Positions 16,340-28,765 of a DNA stretch of 64,000 nucleotides are shown here, piece after piece. Origin of the DNA: Eleginops maclovinus (taxonomy: Eukaryota > Chordata > Actinopteri > Perciformes > Eleginopidae). The DNA lies in NCBI RefSeq assembly GCF_036324505.1, contig NC_086366.1:14239427-14303426 (forward strand), in the 5' to 3' direction. Below the pieces are notes generated by a model, which searched no databases, was not told the origin of the DNA, and saw only the letters and a list, made by a program, of their open reading frames with translations. A program made the translations under genes and the position numbers. The stretch's first letter is position 1; every line of letters begins with the position of its first letter.

Positions 16340-16620
16340 TTATTTTGAAAGTATCTACCGGAAGTAACGATTTGTGTGATTGCTTGTGACTTGTGAGTGT
16401 GTGTGGACAGCAGAGCCAAAGGTACAGCCGCACAGTGCGTCGAGCTGAGAGATGGAGGGGGGAGCTGACCAGCTGTGAGCGCAAATAAACCGAGGAGGAC
16501 ACCAGATGAAGACTGGGGAAAAAACATTATTGATTCTGACTAGAACAAAAAAAAATCTTCACGTCTAAAGTCAGGACCCCCTCAGAGACAGCCGCGTCAT
16601 GACACCAGTCCTGCATTGAG
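16340..16620 (+). promoter_or_regulatory. sh2b2: Candidate sh2b2 promoter and non-coding first exon
   Basis: The local composition shifts to GC- and CpG-richer DNA. A strong ETS site, ACCGGAAGT, lies at 16357-16365. At 16620/16621 the sequence CATTGAG/GTGAGAG makes a good splice donor. The next sh2b2 landmark is a strong acceptor at 25899 just before the start codon, so a 5' UTR exon splicing over about 9.3 kb fits. No transcript evidence is available; the start site and any further 5' exons are unknown. Confidence 0.45.
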
Positions 16621-19600
16621 GTGAGAGCCGCTGCTGCGTTATACGTCTGATTTATCGCGTCAGGACCTTTCTGACGTTTGTGATGAGACATCTTGCAGAA
16701 CCTTTTCATGCGCAAGTGTTGTCCGGAGAAAGAGCCGAGCATCGTGATAACAACAACAACAACAAACCTCCAGGTGCTGAGGAGGAGATGGAGGCTGCTG
16801 TGTTTTGGTGTTAAACCCGATTCATCACCACGCACAGTCGGTGATGAATCCTCTGAAAGGAAGCGCATTTTTGATGTTAAGAGAACAAGTGCGATCGGCT
16901 TGTTTTCTAGGTGTTGAAAACAGAGGCTTTGGATGGTTTGACGAGGGTCGCGGTGTAAAAGGGGGCTTTTCCGATAATCCATTTAGCCTAATAGCCTTTA
17001 GTGGGTAAAGTATTGCCATGCACAGGACACTCGTGGCCCTGATGTGATGTGAGGTAAAGGCCCGCTCGAGATGATCCAGAATCAGAGTACCGACTCGCGA
17101 CTCCCATTCATCTCCTGCTTTCTGGACCTGGAGCTGTGAGCCATTCAGAAGCAGCCCATTCCCATTCATGAAGTCCATTACGCAGCACAACGATCCACTG
17201 TTGGCTTTAAATAGGCTCTCTGGGCCTGCAGTAGGCCTGTTTCTGGCCTGCTATTGACTTTCTCTCATGTATCTTTTTATAGTCTACATGAGACAGTCAG
17301 TTAATATGAAGCCTAATAAAAATGATTATAACAGAGTACAGGCCTGCTGTTAAGAGAACTTCACATCACTCTTATATATGATACTCCTGTACTGCGTCTC
17401 TGGCACTATGTTGGAATAAATGTCTCATTATTTATATTTATTACAGACACATGATCATTTGCTACTAGCTATACATTTTGTTGTGATATTCAAGCAGCAT
17501 CCCTCTAAGATCTAAATATGCATTAGATCATTAACGTAAAGTTAATCTTTTCAGACAATAATTAAAAAACCTTAGAATAAAATGCAATGTGATACATGCC
17601 ACACAATGTGTTCTATAGGCCTTAACATCACTGTGATATTCAGACAATACTCCCCTAAAGTAAGATTATGTGACTTAAACATATTGGTACCGGCTACTTC
17701 CCTCTTTCTCGCCCTATATTGTCTAATATTTGAATATACGTTTTAATGTTTCAAGGTTTCAAGGTTGTATTTGTCATATGCACAGCATATACAACGTATA
17801 TATAACATCCCTCTAAAGCATTTTATTATATTTTACAATACTGACTGAGGTTATTCAGAGCTGATCCCAGATTGTATTTCCTTCATATGGTGGAAAGAAT
17901 AGCAAGGGGATCGTATAATGCAATCCAGTATGACATAACAATGTTTTTACTAGGGCTTTACATCATTATGTTTTTATTTCATAGTGGCCTAACCAAAGGC
18001 AGAATATAACACCTTTAATATTTGATTCATTTTTAAATTTAACGTAGTTTATCCAACCAAAGCTGAGGCTTTGCTGGCTTTCCCTAAAAATGCAAATATC
18101 TGATATGTTTTGAGATTAAATTTGACCCATAGCTATTTGAAGATGTCACATAGGGCTCTGACAACTTGTGATGGTCATTTTAATTTTTTTAACAAATACA
18201 AAAATCAAATTAATACGCAGTTTGAAATTGGCAATGATTTGTATACTCCAACACAAAGACTGACAATGTCAGAAACTGCAAAAAGACATTTCTCTAGAGC
18301 GATACACCCCCAGAGTGATTATTAGGATACTCTTTATACAAGCTCCACTCTGCGTCACCAATTTAAAATAACCCATCAGTTTCAGTAAATGACACTTGAT
18401 GCTCACACAGGTTCTGCACTGTTTTCCCTCTGCGAGAGGCCTGTGGTCATCTGTGAAATTAGTTAGAGCCGGTGGGTGAGAGACAGGAAATGGAAGTCGG
18501 TGGCGGAATGTGCATCTCCCACGCGCTGCGTCCTTTATCACTGGCTGCCATATGGAGGCCTGAGCTCACTCAATATTTATGTTGTCGCCACTCGCCACAG
18601 AAACCAGCAGAGAGAAGGCCTGCTGGTAGAGGACACGCTGATTAATGTGTTTAATATCTGCGTGATGAGACCATGCTATATTAGGAAGTGGTCGGAAAAC
18701 CCATTAGCCCACTGGAGAGATTGGGTCAGTTCGTTTGTTCAGTTCAGTCTCAGGAATCTGTCATCATGTCCGGTTTATTATCACAGGTCAACTCTGTCAC
18801 ACACACAGATAGCTTTAAGCAGCCACATGTGTCAATGTCTGGACCAGTGTACTTTCATGATGTAGACCGTCTCCTCTCTGGTGGTCCTGTGTTGCATCAG
18901 GGCTGATACAAACTCTCCAGACAACATTAAGGTTGAATCAGGGGGGGCGAGGTTATCAAGGGTTATGTCAAAGGTCAATGACCGGTATAAGTGGAAAGAT
19001 CAAAAAGAGGGGGTCTATCAGTGCTGACCCCTACGTCTGCTCTTCCTCCTGCTACCACGTCTGATCCCCATCAATCATCCACTCACTCGATCTGCAATTT
19101 TTTCCCTTCTGTTTTTTTTTTATCATGTGGCTACATCTCCTCTGCTTTTCCTTCTGCTTCCAAAGGTGCTACACAAAGTTTTCTTCTCTCTCTACGTCTC
19201 TTCCTTTCTCCACACACCCACACACACACCTGGATGTCTACTGTGATATTCTGTGACTTCTTTAGTAGAGGCGGTTTCCTGTCAGAGTGACTTTGCCCCC
19301 TGCTTTTCTTTGTCCTACTTTAGCATGTTTCTTCCGATTTCTGCATCTCTATCACCCATGTTATTGTTAGAGCTGATAATTGATTCTCAATTTTGCTTTA
19401 CGTATCAGAACTTATGATGGGCTTTATATGCTTTTCTTTTGACATATCATTGACTGAACAACCTTTTCATTGAAAAAGTAATCATCAGACCAATTGATAA
19501 TGAGAGTAATTATAATGTTAAGCCCTATTTACCATAATTTTCCCCTCAATCTTCAATTAACTATTATTTTCATTATAGAGTTTACCATAAAAGTGAATAC

Positions 19601-19868
19601 AGCAGCGAATCCTGTGAGATGTTTGATTGACTACCTATATCATGAGGTTATCAAAATGATTTATCAACTAATCAATTCATCGTATCAGCTCTTCCTATAA
19701 TACTTAACCTTAATACTTGGATATGCATGCCTATACAAAACAACCCAACATAAGTACCATAGTTCTGTTTTTCTGTTCTTTAACCTTTGTGTGTCTAACA
19801 TGACATATCTTATGTGTACATCTTATATAAGAAGAACATGTTGCTAATGGATTCACATAGCGTTGGAG
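16621..19868 (+). other. sh2b2 intron 1, first part (inferred)
   Basis: CpG-rich DNA continues to about 17200, probably the downstream flank of the promoter. Beyond that it is AT-rich. A segment near 17750-17800 (TTTCAAGGTTTCAAGGTTGT) looks like a retroelement end. At 18420-18720 a moderately GC-rich block contains CCATATGG and GATTAATGTGTTTAAT and could be a regulatory element. At 19450-19690 the sequence resembles a dispersed fish repeat. No exon is supported. Confidence 0.4.
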
Positions 19869-20089
19869 ATGTTCGCACAGATCTGTACTGTACTCAGTGT
19901 GCTGCTAGCTGTGTGCTGTGCTGTGGAGCGGGGGCTAATCTTAGAAAACATCGCAGGGCCTAACCTCCCGGGGTCAGAGCACAACATCACCAATCATGCT
20001 CATCAGCCAATCACTGAGGGTGTGCTTCTGGCAGGAAACTGCTCTCAGCAGCGTGTGTGTTTGGATATAAGTCTGTTAAACTACATATA
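19869..20089 (+). CDS. Possible small secreted-protein exon, interrupted by Tc1
   Basis: I do not recognise this gene. From ATG 19869 a frame runs 73 codons into the Tc1 insertion. It starts with a convincing signal-peptide pattern (MFAQICTVLSVLLAVCCA), then has N-glycosylation sequons (NIT, NCS) and a Cys pair (CSQQRVC). A TATATAAG lies 45 bases upstream. Without the transposon and one copy of its TA duplication, the frame continues from 21695 for 16 more codons to a TAA at about 21747. It also crosses AG/GTATGT at 21725-21730, a good donor. It may be a short gene, the first exon of a longer one, or chance. Upstream out-of-frame ATGs at 19838 and 19847 count against it. Confidence 0.22.
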
Positions 20090-21694
20090 CAGTGGGGCAA
20101 AAAAGTATTTAGTCAGCCACCAATTGTGCAAGTTCTCCCATTTAAAAAGATGAGAGAGGCCTGTAATTTTTATCATAGGTATACCTCAACTATGAGAGAC
20201 AGAATGAGAAAAAAAAATCCAGGAAATCACATTGTAGGATTTTTAAAGAATTTATTTTCAAATGATTGTGGAAAATAAGTATTTGGTCAATAACAAAAGT
20301 TCATCTCAATACTTTGTTATATACCCTTTGTTGGCAATGACAGAGGTCAAACGTTTTCTGTAAGTCTTCACAAGGTTTCCACACACTGTTGCTGGTATTT
20401 TGGCCCATTCCTCCATGCAGATCTCCTCTAAAGCAGTGATGTTTTGGGGCTGTCACTGGGCAACACGGACTTTCAACTCCCTCCAAAGATTTTCTATGGG
20501 GTTGAGATCTGGAGACTGGCTAGGCCACTCCAGGGCCTTGAAATGCTTCTTACGAAGCCACTCCTTCGTTGCCCTGGCGGTGTGTTTGGGATCATTGTCA
20601 TGCTGAAAGACCCAGCCACGCTTCATCTTCAGTGCCCTTGCTGATGGAAGGAGGTTTTCACTCAAAATCTCACGATACATGGCCCCATTCATTCTTTCCT
20701 TTACACGGATCAGATGTCCTGGTCCCTTTGCAGAAAAACAGCCCCAAAGCATGATGTTTCCACCCCCATGCTTCACAGTAGGTATGGTGTTCTTTGGATG
20801 CAACTCTGCACTCTTTCTCCTCCAAACACGACGAGTTGAGTTTTTACCAAAAAGTTCTATTTTGGTTTCATCTGACCATATGACATTCTCCCAATCCTCT
20901 TCTGGATCATCCAAATGCCCTCTAGCAAACTTCCGACGGGCCTGGACATGTACTGGCTTAAGCAGGGGGACACGTCTGGAACTGCAGGATTTAAGTCCCT
21001 GGCGGCGTAGTGTGTTACTGATGGTAGCCTCTGTTACTTTGGTCCCAGCTCTCTGCAGGTCATTCACTAGGTCCCCCCGTGTGATTCTGGGATTTTTGCT
21101 CACCGTTCTTGTGATCATTTTGACCCCACGGGGTGAGATCTTGTGTGGAGCCCCAGATCGAGGGAGATTAGCAGTGGTCTTGTATGTCTTCCATTTTCAA
21201 ATAATTGCTCCCACAGTTGATTTCTTCACACCAAGCTGCTTACCTATTGCAGATTCAGTTTTCCCAGCCTGGTGCAGGTCTACAATTTTGTCTCTGGTCT
21301 CCTTTGACAGCTCTTTGGTCTTGGCCATAGTGGAGTTTGGAGTATGACTGTTTGAGGTTGTGGACAGGTGTCTTTTATACTGATAACGAGTTCAAAAAGG
21401 TGCCATTAATACAGGTAACGAGTGGAGGACAGAGGAGCCTCTTAAAGAAGAAGTTACAGGTCTGTGAGAGCCAGAAATCTTGCTTGTTTGTAGGTGACCA
21501 AATACTTATTTTACCGAGGAATTTACCAATTAATTCATTAAAAATCCTACAATGTGATTTCCTGGATTTTCTTTTCTCATTCTGTCTCTCATAGTTGAGG
21601 TATACCTATGATAAAAATTACAGGCCTCTCTCATCTTTTTAAATGGGAGAACTTGCACAATTGGTGGCTGACTAAATACTTTTTTGCCCCACTG
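20090..21694 (-). mobile_element. Tc1/mariner transposon, fish Tc1-like, 1605 bp, defective
   Basis: The element starts CAGTGGGGCAAAAAAGTATT and ends with its inverse. It is flanked by TA on both sides (20088-20089 and 21695-21696), the Tc1/mariner target duplication. Terminal inverted repeats of about 157 bases (20090-20246 and 21538-21694) differ at one position that I can see. An inner copy of the end motif (AAGTATTTGGTCA) lies near 20277 and 21495 and gives the IR/DR layout known from Tc1-like elements such as Sleeping Beauty. The transposase on the minus strand has two stops, so this copy should be non-autonomous. Near-identical repeats suggest a fairly recent insertion. Confidence 0.96.
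20306..21328 (-). pseudogene. Tc1-family transposase with two in-frame stop codons
   Basis: Read from ATG 21328 the frame is 340 codons, the usual Tc1-like length, and ends at TGA 20306-20308. Codon 44 is TGA (21197-21199) where related elements have an arginine after the II dipeptide. Codon 292 is TGA (20453-20455) after LKVRVAQ, probably CGA to TGA at a CpG. No frameshift is visible. The N-terminal paired-like DNA-binding part starts [18 protein letters not shown]. The catalytic DDE domain is complete, with D153 (IWSDETK), D244 (HDNDPKH) and E279 (DLNPIENLW), spacing DD34E. The codon 44 stop removes everything after the first helix-turn-helix. An internal start at 21118 would give 221 residues lacking most of the DNA-binding domain. 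Confidence 0.95.
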
Positions 21695-23095
21695 TATGCA
21701 GTGTTTATCCCCCTAAGTGCAGGGAGGTATGTGTACACACAGCTTTAAAAACACAAATCTGTATACATCTGCTATGCTTGGCTACAGCATCACTTCCTCA
21801 GTAGCCACAACACCGCAGTATTAATCAGGAGAACAGTTCGGTCCTGTGAGGCTCCTCAAACTACATAAAGTGAATGTATCTTGCACAATGTGTTTTGCAG
21901 GCTGCAGTTGATCGGTTCTCCCCACACAGTAATGTTTCTTCCGTCTCCTTCCCGGTCAGTTTACTGTTACAGACAGAACTCCCAAACATCTGACAGAGAT
22001 ATCAGCCCCGCTCCCGGGGGTAAAGAAGCAGCAGGAGGAGGATGAGGAGGGGGCACAGAAGTGGTAGATTTTTACAACAGATAGGGAAGAAATACAGGAG
22101 CCTGAATGATGGAGGTCAATATTTTAACATTCCCCTCGACATCTTCACTCTTGTTTTTTTGTATTTTAGGTCCATTAATAGTCTTAAAAAGACAGAGGGG
22201 AGTCGTGGGGACGTGAGACTGGACATGGTGCCTCTGCTCCCCCTCGTCCCTTTCTTTATGCTCCCCTTGTCTCCTCCACCTCCACACTCTCACTGATTGT
22301 TTTAGCAGCTGGCCTATGGAGTAAAAACATGCCCCCCTCCAGCGGGGGGAAACATCTCATGTCCATTACTTAAGTCAAATGCATCAAACATGTTTCTAAC
22401 AAAATAGTAATAATGCCCTTCACACCAACTACTTGAGATTTTAGATGGACTTGAACCTTTTGAAAAATACTTGATACTTTCAGGACTCCGACTTGTGAGT
22501 TGACTTGCAATGACTTGACTTAAAGTGATGTCTCACCTGTACTTGTTGTTTTCGTAGGGTTTAAACAAAACAAATATCCTAGAAGAACTTGTTCTTTGGT
22601 GAAATGTCCCCTGTGGCAATACATTATTTCGTAATTTGTTGAACTGTTAGATTGTGGAAGTAGCATTTTGCTGCTGTTGCTGGTATGTTTATTATCTGTT
22701 ATTAATATATGTACCTAGTTACTTTCCAGCACCCCCTCTCTATTGTGCCAGCCATTATTTAGTATATTCCCTGTGTGCTCTGCAGTATGCATTCTGCTTC
22801 AGCGTGCTGAGCCTCAGAAAACCTTAATGCTGTCCACTTCCTCCAGCGACTCTGGGCTTAGGTTTCATGCTGACTCGGTGAGTGAATGAATGTGCATGTG
22901 TGGGTGTGTATGTGTGTGTGGGTGCGGTGTACGTTTAGTTCAGTATTCTAGAGAGAGAAACATCCTCATCTTTGCGGACTGACAGGAGTTTTGAGAAATA
23001 TACCTCTCTGTGTTGTTGTTATTCTGCTGAATGATCGGAAAGCTGGCCCAGAGCAGGTTTTAAATAGTTGAATGGGTATTCATTTCAACTCAGGC

Positions 23096-23214
<119 letters not shown>

Positions 23215-23834
23215 TATATCACAACACTTCCCTCTTTAGCTTTGAATAGGCTTGGAGGAATGAAGAGATGGATGTTTGGAGTCATGGAGTCTTATATCAT
23301 TAGAATTAATCTTTTAAGAACACATTTTTGGTAGCCTGGTTATAAAAAATCCTATTAGCTGATGATTCTCGTTTCTTTTTGGTAAGTCTTTAGTTACTCG
23401 CTTTCTTATTAAGCATCCTCGGACACGGGCCTTCTCTCTAGTCCCGCACTCGCCTCTGAATCGAGTTTGGTAGTAAATTAATCAATAATAAATGATTTAT
23501 TAGCCATTAATTAAGTTACTTTTATCAACTTGTATGTTTTATAAATGTTGTATCTTTCAGATTTATTTCTGTCACCAGAGTTATGAAAGCGCTCCTGTCA
23601 CAGGACCTTTGGTTGTGACTCAGCCTTGTTGGCATAACATGGGAGAAAAAAAACCCAACAACACACTGCCAATCCAAACAGCTTAATTTGAGACCCCCGA
23701 CCACCCACTTCTGCACACAAGTTGAAATTAAATGGAGCTAAATGACCACAGCCTGGCACATTTAGATTCCCCTGGGACGTACACACTGATAAGGGAGACA
23801 TTCACTTTGTTAGCTTATTATTCTTCAGTCCCAC

Positions 23835-23996
23835 CCCTTCCTTTCCTTTCCTTTCCTTTCCTTTCCTTTCCTTTCCTTTCCTTTCCTTTCCTTTCCTTTC
23901 CTTTCCTTTCCTTTCCTTTCCTTTCCTTTCCTTTCCTTTCCTTTCCTTTCCTTTCCTTTCCTTTCCTTTCCTTTCCTTTCCTTTCCTTTCCTTTAC
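23835..23996. repeat. (CCTTT)n pentanucleotide repeat, about 160 bp
   Basis: Some 32 near-perfect CCTTT units form one polypyrimidine strand (polypurine on the other). The array breaks only at its right edge (CTTTACTTTC). Confidence 0.97.
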
Positions 23997-25918
23997 TTTC
24001 GAGTGTGTCCATCATTCCTCTGAAATTCTGACACCAGGTGGCCACATCCAGGAGTTTCTCTGGTAAAGACCAAAGACATTTCAAAGAGCTGTTACTCCTG
24101 TGTTCTTCCCCTTATCATTATCCTCTCTCTGATCTGGCATGAGGTGGTTTCAGATCTGCAATATATATAAAGAAGAGGAAATGAAACAAATTGGCTTCTG
24201 GTTAAAAGTGTGTCAGACTTAATTCCAGTAGAGATTTCTTTTCACTAATCCTGAAAATACGGCCCACATGGATGCTTTTTGAAAATCCCAATAAAGCTGG
24301 ATGCAGTCGTAATTCCAGGAAACTCTGCAGGGCAAATATATGCATGATTTGGTTTCAGAGTGCAGAAAGCAAACATTTGAGCGCATATTGTGAGCGAACT
24401 GCCAAGAGAAGCACAAGCAGCTCTGAGAATAAGCTCCCACAGCTTGGGGACTGTTTGCCATCAACCGTGCGTATGTCTCTGCCTGTCCACTCAGACAATA
24501 TCTGTTATCGCTGCGATTTACAGACAACAACAATCAAACCAACATGTGGTTGATTGTGCGACGGCATCCACCGATGCTGCGATAGTCAATGATGTGTTGA
24601 GGCACAGAAAGAGAGATGAATACTGGCTTTGGATGTTGCTACTGACACAATGATGGTAAGCACAGAGAGAGAGAAGAGTGTTATCAGTGCTGTGATGTGG
24701 TTTGGCATTGATTGGCCAGAGAGGGCTGAGTCATACGAACACACACAGACACGCATGCTGGGAGCAGAGGAATGTAAGGATGATTTGGCGATAGTAACTT
24801 AAACAAAACAACTCAAAACAACAGAGCGTGAGATGGGAAAAAAAGGCGCTGTATCATGTGTCAGTATGTGTCAGTACGTGTTGAATCTGACTTGCTGGTA
24901 ACCTGCTCTGACAGAACTCACTTATAATTCAGACTATCCCAGTGCTTGTCAGAAAACATCAATTGGTAAGTGATGGAGACTCTAGCTTTCTGGATTTTTC
25001 TTCACTGTTGTCACATTGAATTTGTTAAAAAGCGGTTTTTAAACCTTAATCACATCTTCAACTGTCACAGACTCTGGACTCTGGATGGTGACAAGTACAG
25101 CTTGTAGCTACTATTGAGGACAAAGAGATCATCAGTAATGTTTGGAGAATATGTGAGTTTAAGAGACCAGGAAGGAGCTTATAGTCTTTATAGGCTGATT
25201 TCAGTGTGTTTTAGACTCACCATTTAGCTTTGACTGCTTTTAGGGCAATTCATTAAAGTAAGATTCTTTTTTTTTACAGAGTACAGATTTGGAACTTAAG
25301 GTGTTGAATAAAAAATCATATGCCACGAAGCTACAAACAAGCTTGTTATCCTTACTTCATAACAAAGCATGGATATGCATTGTTTTCACAGGACAGAAAC
25401 GGAACAAATATCAAAATGAATGCGATTATTTTTAGTCTTTATGTTTGGTGTGGGGTCACTTTTTTTGTGCGCTGGGGGTATTCGTTGATGAGCTCATTAT
25501 TTCCTAAACTCTGGCTCCATCATTGTGCAGGATGGTAAGTAACTACTTCTTTAAAACAGTGGGTGGGATATGGATATGATATGAGATAAAATAGGTGATT
25601 TTGATTTAAACAGAAGAAAAAGCACTAACTCTACATGTTTTTGTCGTTATAAACACAGGAAACATACAAAAAACAGTTTAACGCCTTGAGTTTGATTCCC
25701 TGGATATAATGATCATAAAGACAAACATGGTGGCTCAGCAGTCTGCTTCATTCACACATCTTTTATTGTTTGCAGCATCCCACATGCAGGCCGATTCACA
25801 TCTGTGGTACATCTGATCCACAGCCAGGAGCTGCACACATACATGCTGCAGTATTTCTCTTGAATCCACACTGACACTGCTCTTCTTCCTCCTCTGCAGC
25901 CTCTCTTCGTGGGTTGGC

Positions 25919-25933
25919 ATGGCCCAGCGATGA
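25919..25933 (+). promoter_or_regulatory. Four-codon uORF overlapping the sh2b2 start
   Basis: ATG GCC CAG CGA TGA encodes M-A-Q-R. Its ATG has G at -3 and G at +4, a strong Kozak context. Its stop overlaps the sh2b2 ATG as ATGA (25930-25933), so start and stop share bases. It is present in the mRNA only if the exon begins at the 25900 acceptor or further upstream. Confidence 0.55.
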
Positions 25934-28670
25934 ACGGAGCGGTGGTGCCCGGTAGCCCGGAGCTCTCCTCCTCGTGCCCGCTGCCAGACTGGCGAGAGTT
26001 CTGTGAGCTCCATGCTCGAGCCTCTGCTGCAGACTTCGCTGACAAGTTCCAACGCTTCCTGTCGGAGAACCCGTGCTACGACTCTCCCGGTGCTGATGCC
26101 AGTTTCTCACAGCACTTTGCCCACCACTTCCTGGAGTGCTTTTCTGCCGCACTAACCCAGGCCCGGGAGAACCAGGCATCCTCGCCGGGAGAGGAAGGCT
26201 CCAACACAGCGCCCAAGTACAGCATTGTTCCTTTCCTGGGAATCCAGGGCTGTCCGCTGTCCTACGGTCAAGACATTTACCAGAGACGCAAGGACGCGGG
26301 GGCTTCAAGTGAATCCCTGGACAGCATGGACAGCGGAGGGGGAGGGATCGATGGGGCAGGCAATGGCTCCACCGCCTCCCGAGGCCCCCAGTCGACCCAC
26401 AAGGTTTCCGCTCTGGGCCAGTCCCGCAGCTCAGAGGATGTGTCGGTCAGTCACCCAAAGGCTCGCTTCAAGAAGGGCTTCTCCCTAAGGAACATGAGCC
26501 TGTGTGTGGTGGACGGGGTGAAGGAGATGTGGCACAGACGGGCCTCCCCTGAACCTGAAGGACCCTCTGTAGTCAGAAGGGCCAACGGGGTAGTAATGGG
26601 AGCAGCAGGAGGAGGAGTGGAGGCTGCAGGGGGAGAGAAGTGGTCCAATAAGCTGCGGCTTCCCAGAGGCTCCCAGGGCCACAAGGCTGAGATGCTGGAG
26701 ATCCAGAGGGAGGGAGCGTTGAGGTACATGGTGGCCGATGACACAAACTGTATGGGTGCTGCACAGTGGCAGAAGTGCCGCCTCCTGCTGAGGAAGACGA
26801 GGAGGGAGGATGGAGGCGAGAAGTTCCTGCTGGAGTTCTACGTACCGCCCAAGGTAGACAAACACATGCAGACATGAAAAACATTTGGCAGAACACATAG
26901 ATCCTTAGATTAGATGGTTATTGGGGGATTTGATCATAGAAACCTGTTTAGCAAACCCTAAATAATGATTCGACAAAATATTTAATGAAAAATAATTATA
27001 AGTTTTAGCCCTCTTTGAATCACAAAAACAAATCCAGTTTGATAATCCAACCCCTCTGACCCCAAGTGAAGTGAAACTGCCCTCAGAAACTGTCACGTGG
27101 ATTCATGCACACTTTACTTTTTTCTGTATGGGATTTCCAGATCATTGCGCCTGACCTTAAGAAGGCCATGAGGCTGTGCAGCTGAGTGTGTGTAAATCTG
27201 CCACTGTCCTTTGATCATAGCTGGTGGGAATGTGGGGATAAGCCTGCTGAGAGGGGGAGAGGGGGAGAGGAGTAAGGACAGGTGGGAGGAAGTCGTGGTG
27301 AACGGGGGTGAACAAGAGAGAGACAGACAGAGAAAGAGAGAGAGAGCGAGAGGAAGCTCTTGCATTGATTTTTGTAAAAGGGAAGCTGATAGCAAAGATT
27401 CCCCCTTCATGTGCAAAAAATAAATATTGATTGGTTCCTCATCTTAGCCTAACAGTCTACAGTGACAAACTGAAAATAGGGACCAATAAAGTTTGTGAGC
27501 CATTCAAAAGCTGTGCCAAACTCAGAGAGGAAGCCAAGAGAGGAAACTTAAAAATTGTGCTTTAGCAGTTTCGTCTGTTATGTTCTATTTGCGTTCACAC
27601 ATGGGACAATTATCATGAACTGAGATTAGGAGAAACTTCAGAGCAGTGGTTACTCTCTGACTTGTTTTATCACTGCCGTCTTATTCTGGTTTTACAAATC
27701 ATAACGGTGCTGAGTCAACAATGTCGGAAAGATAAACCGAGTCATAAAATCTCGCTCCTGCCCGCTGCTGGCCGACTGGCTGTGGCTCTGTCCCTGTCAG
27801 TGCCTTCAATCTGTGGCCGCCCGCTGTGGCAGCACACTGCAGCACGCTAACTTTCTGCATTATGACACAGCAGCAGGGATAACCCACTCTCTGCTGTACA
27901 GCCAGAGCAACATGCACTAACAAAAAGGTAAAAGTTGCTGCAACACATCAAATAGAGACAGCTTTATGTTAACTTGCCTACTTAAAGCAATTTTTGCTTA
28001 GTTTAGCAAGCTGGTGTGATTCTTTGTGGAGAACCGGCTCCAATGAAATGAAAACTCATTACTGTGAAGGTTCTCACAATCAAAGACAAAAACAAAAAAA
28101 GCAGGGGAGGCTGCTTGGTTTTTACTGATTGAGCTAGCAGGCTCACGCTTTGTTTCACATTATAACACAATATTAAATGTCCGCAACCACCATGATAGCT
28201 TTGTTGGAGTGATTGGGAAATGTTCGTTTTTTCGACAGTTTCTTTAAAGATGGTTTGAAGTCTCATCCATTAAACCTTTTCAGAAATAAATGCCCCCATA
28301 ATATCCAACAGAACTCTCTTGGCTGTGATTTACTTCGACTAGCTGACTTTATTTCCTGTAAGACTGTTACAGCTGTGTGGTGGAGCACATGTGCAACGCT
28401 TTAGATGCTTAAATTGGTTTGTACCAAGTTCAACATTTCAACAGACGTTCACACTGAAATGGGGCTTGTGCTATCTGCAGTAGAGACGTACAGGAAATGG
28501 TCAACAGGAAGTGGTTTTTAACAATCATCTGATCCAAAGAGAGGAATGAGGGGTGTGGAGGCCTGCCAGCTGCACAGCAGATCAAGAGGAGAGCAGTGTT
28601 GCTCCAGACAGATCAGCTGATAAACCTCTGCCAGACCATCAGTCAGCCTCCTTCTCGCTCTGCCTCCCCT

Positions 28671-28765
<95 letters not shown>

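Noticed and set aside
16527..17190. Minus-strand open frames of 151 and 121 codons near the inferred sh2b2 promoter
   Set aside because: No recognisable protein, they overlap each other, and CpG-rich DNA favours long open frames by chance.
20679..21347. 222-codon + strand frame inside the Tc1 element
   Set aside because: It is the antisense shadow of the transposase on the minus strand.
26451..26898. Minus-strand frames opposite the first sh2b2 coding exon
   Set aside because: Antisense shadows of a GC-rich coding exon; the + strand protein is clearly the conserved one.
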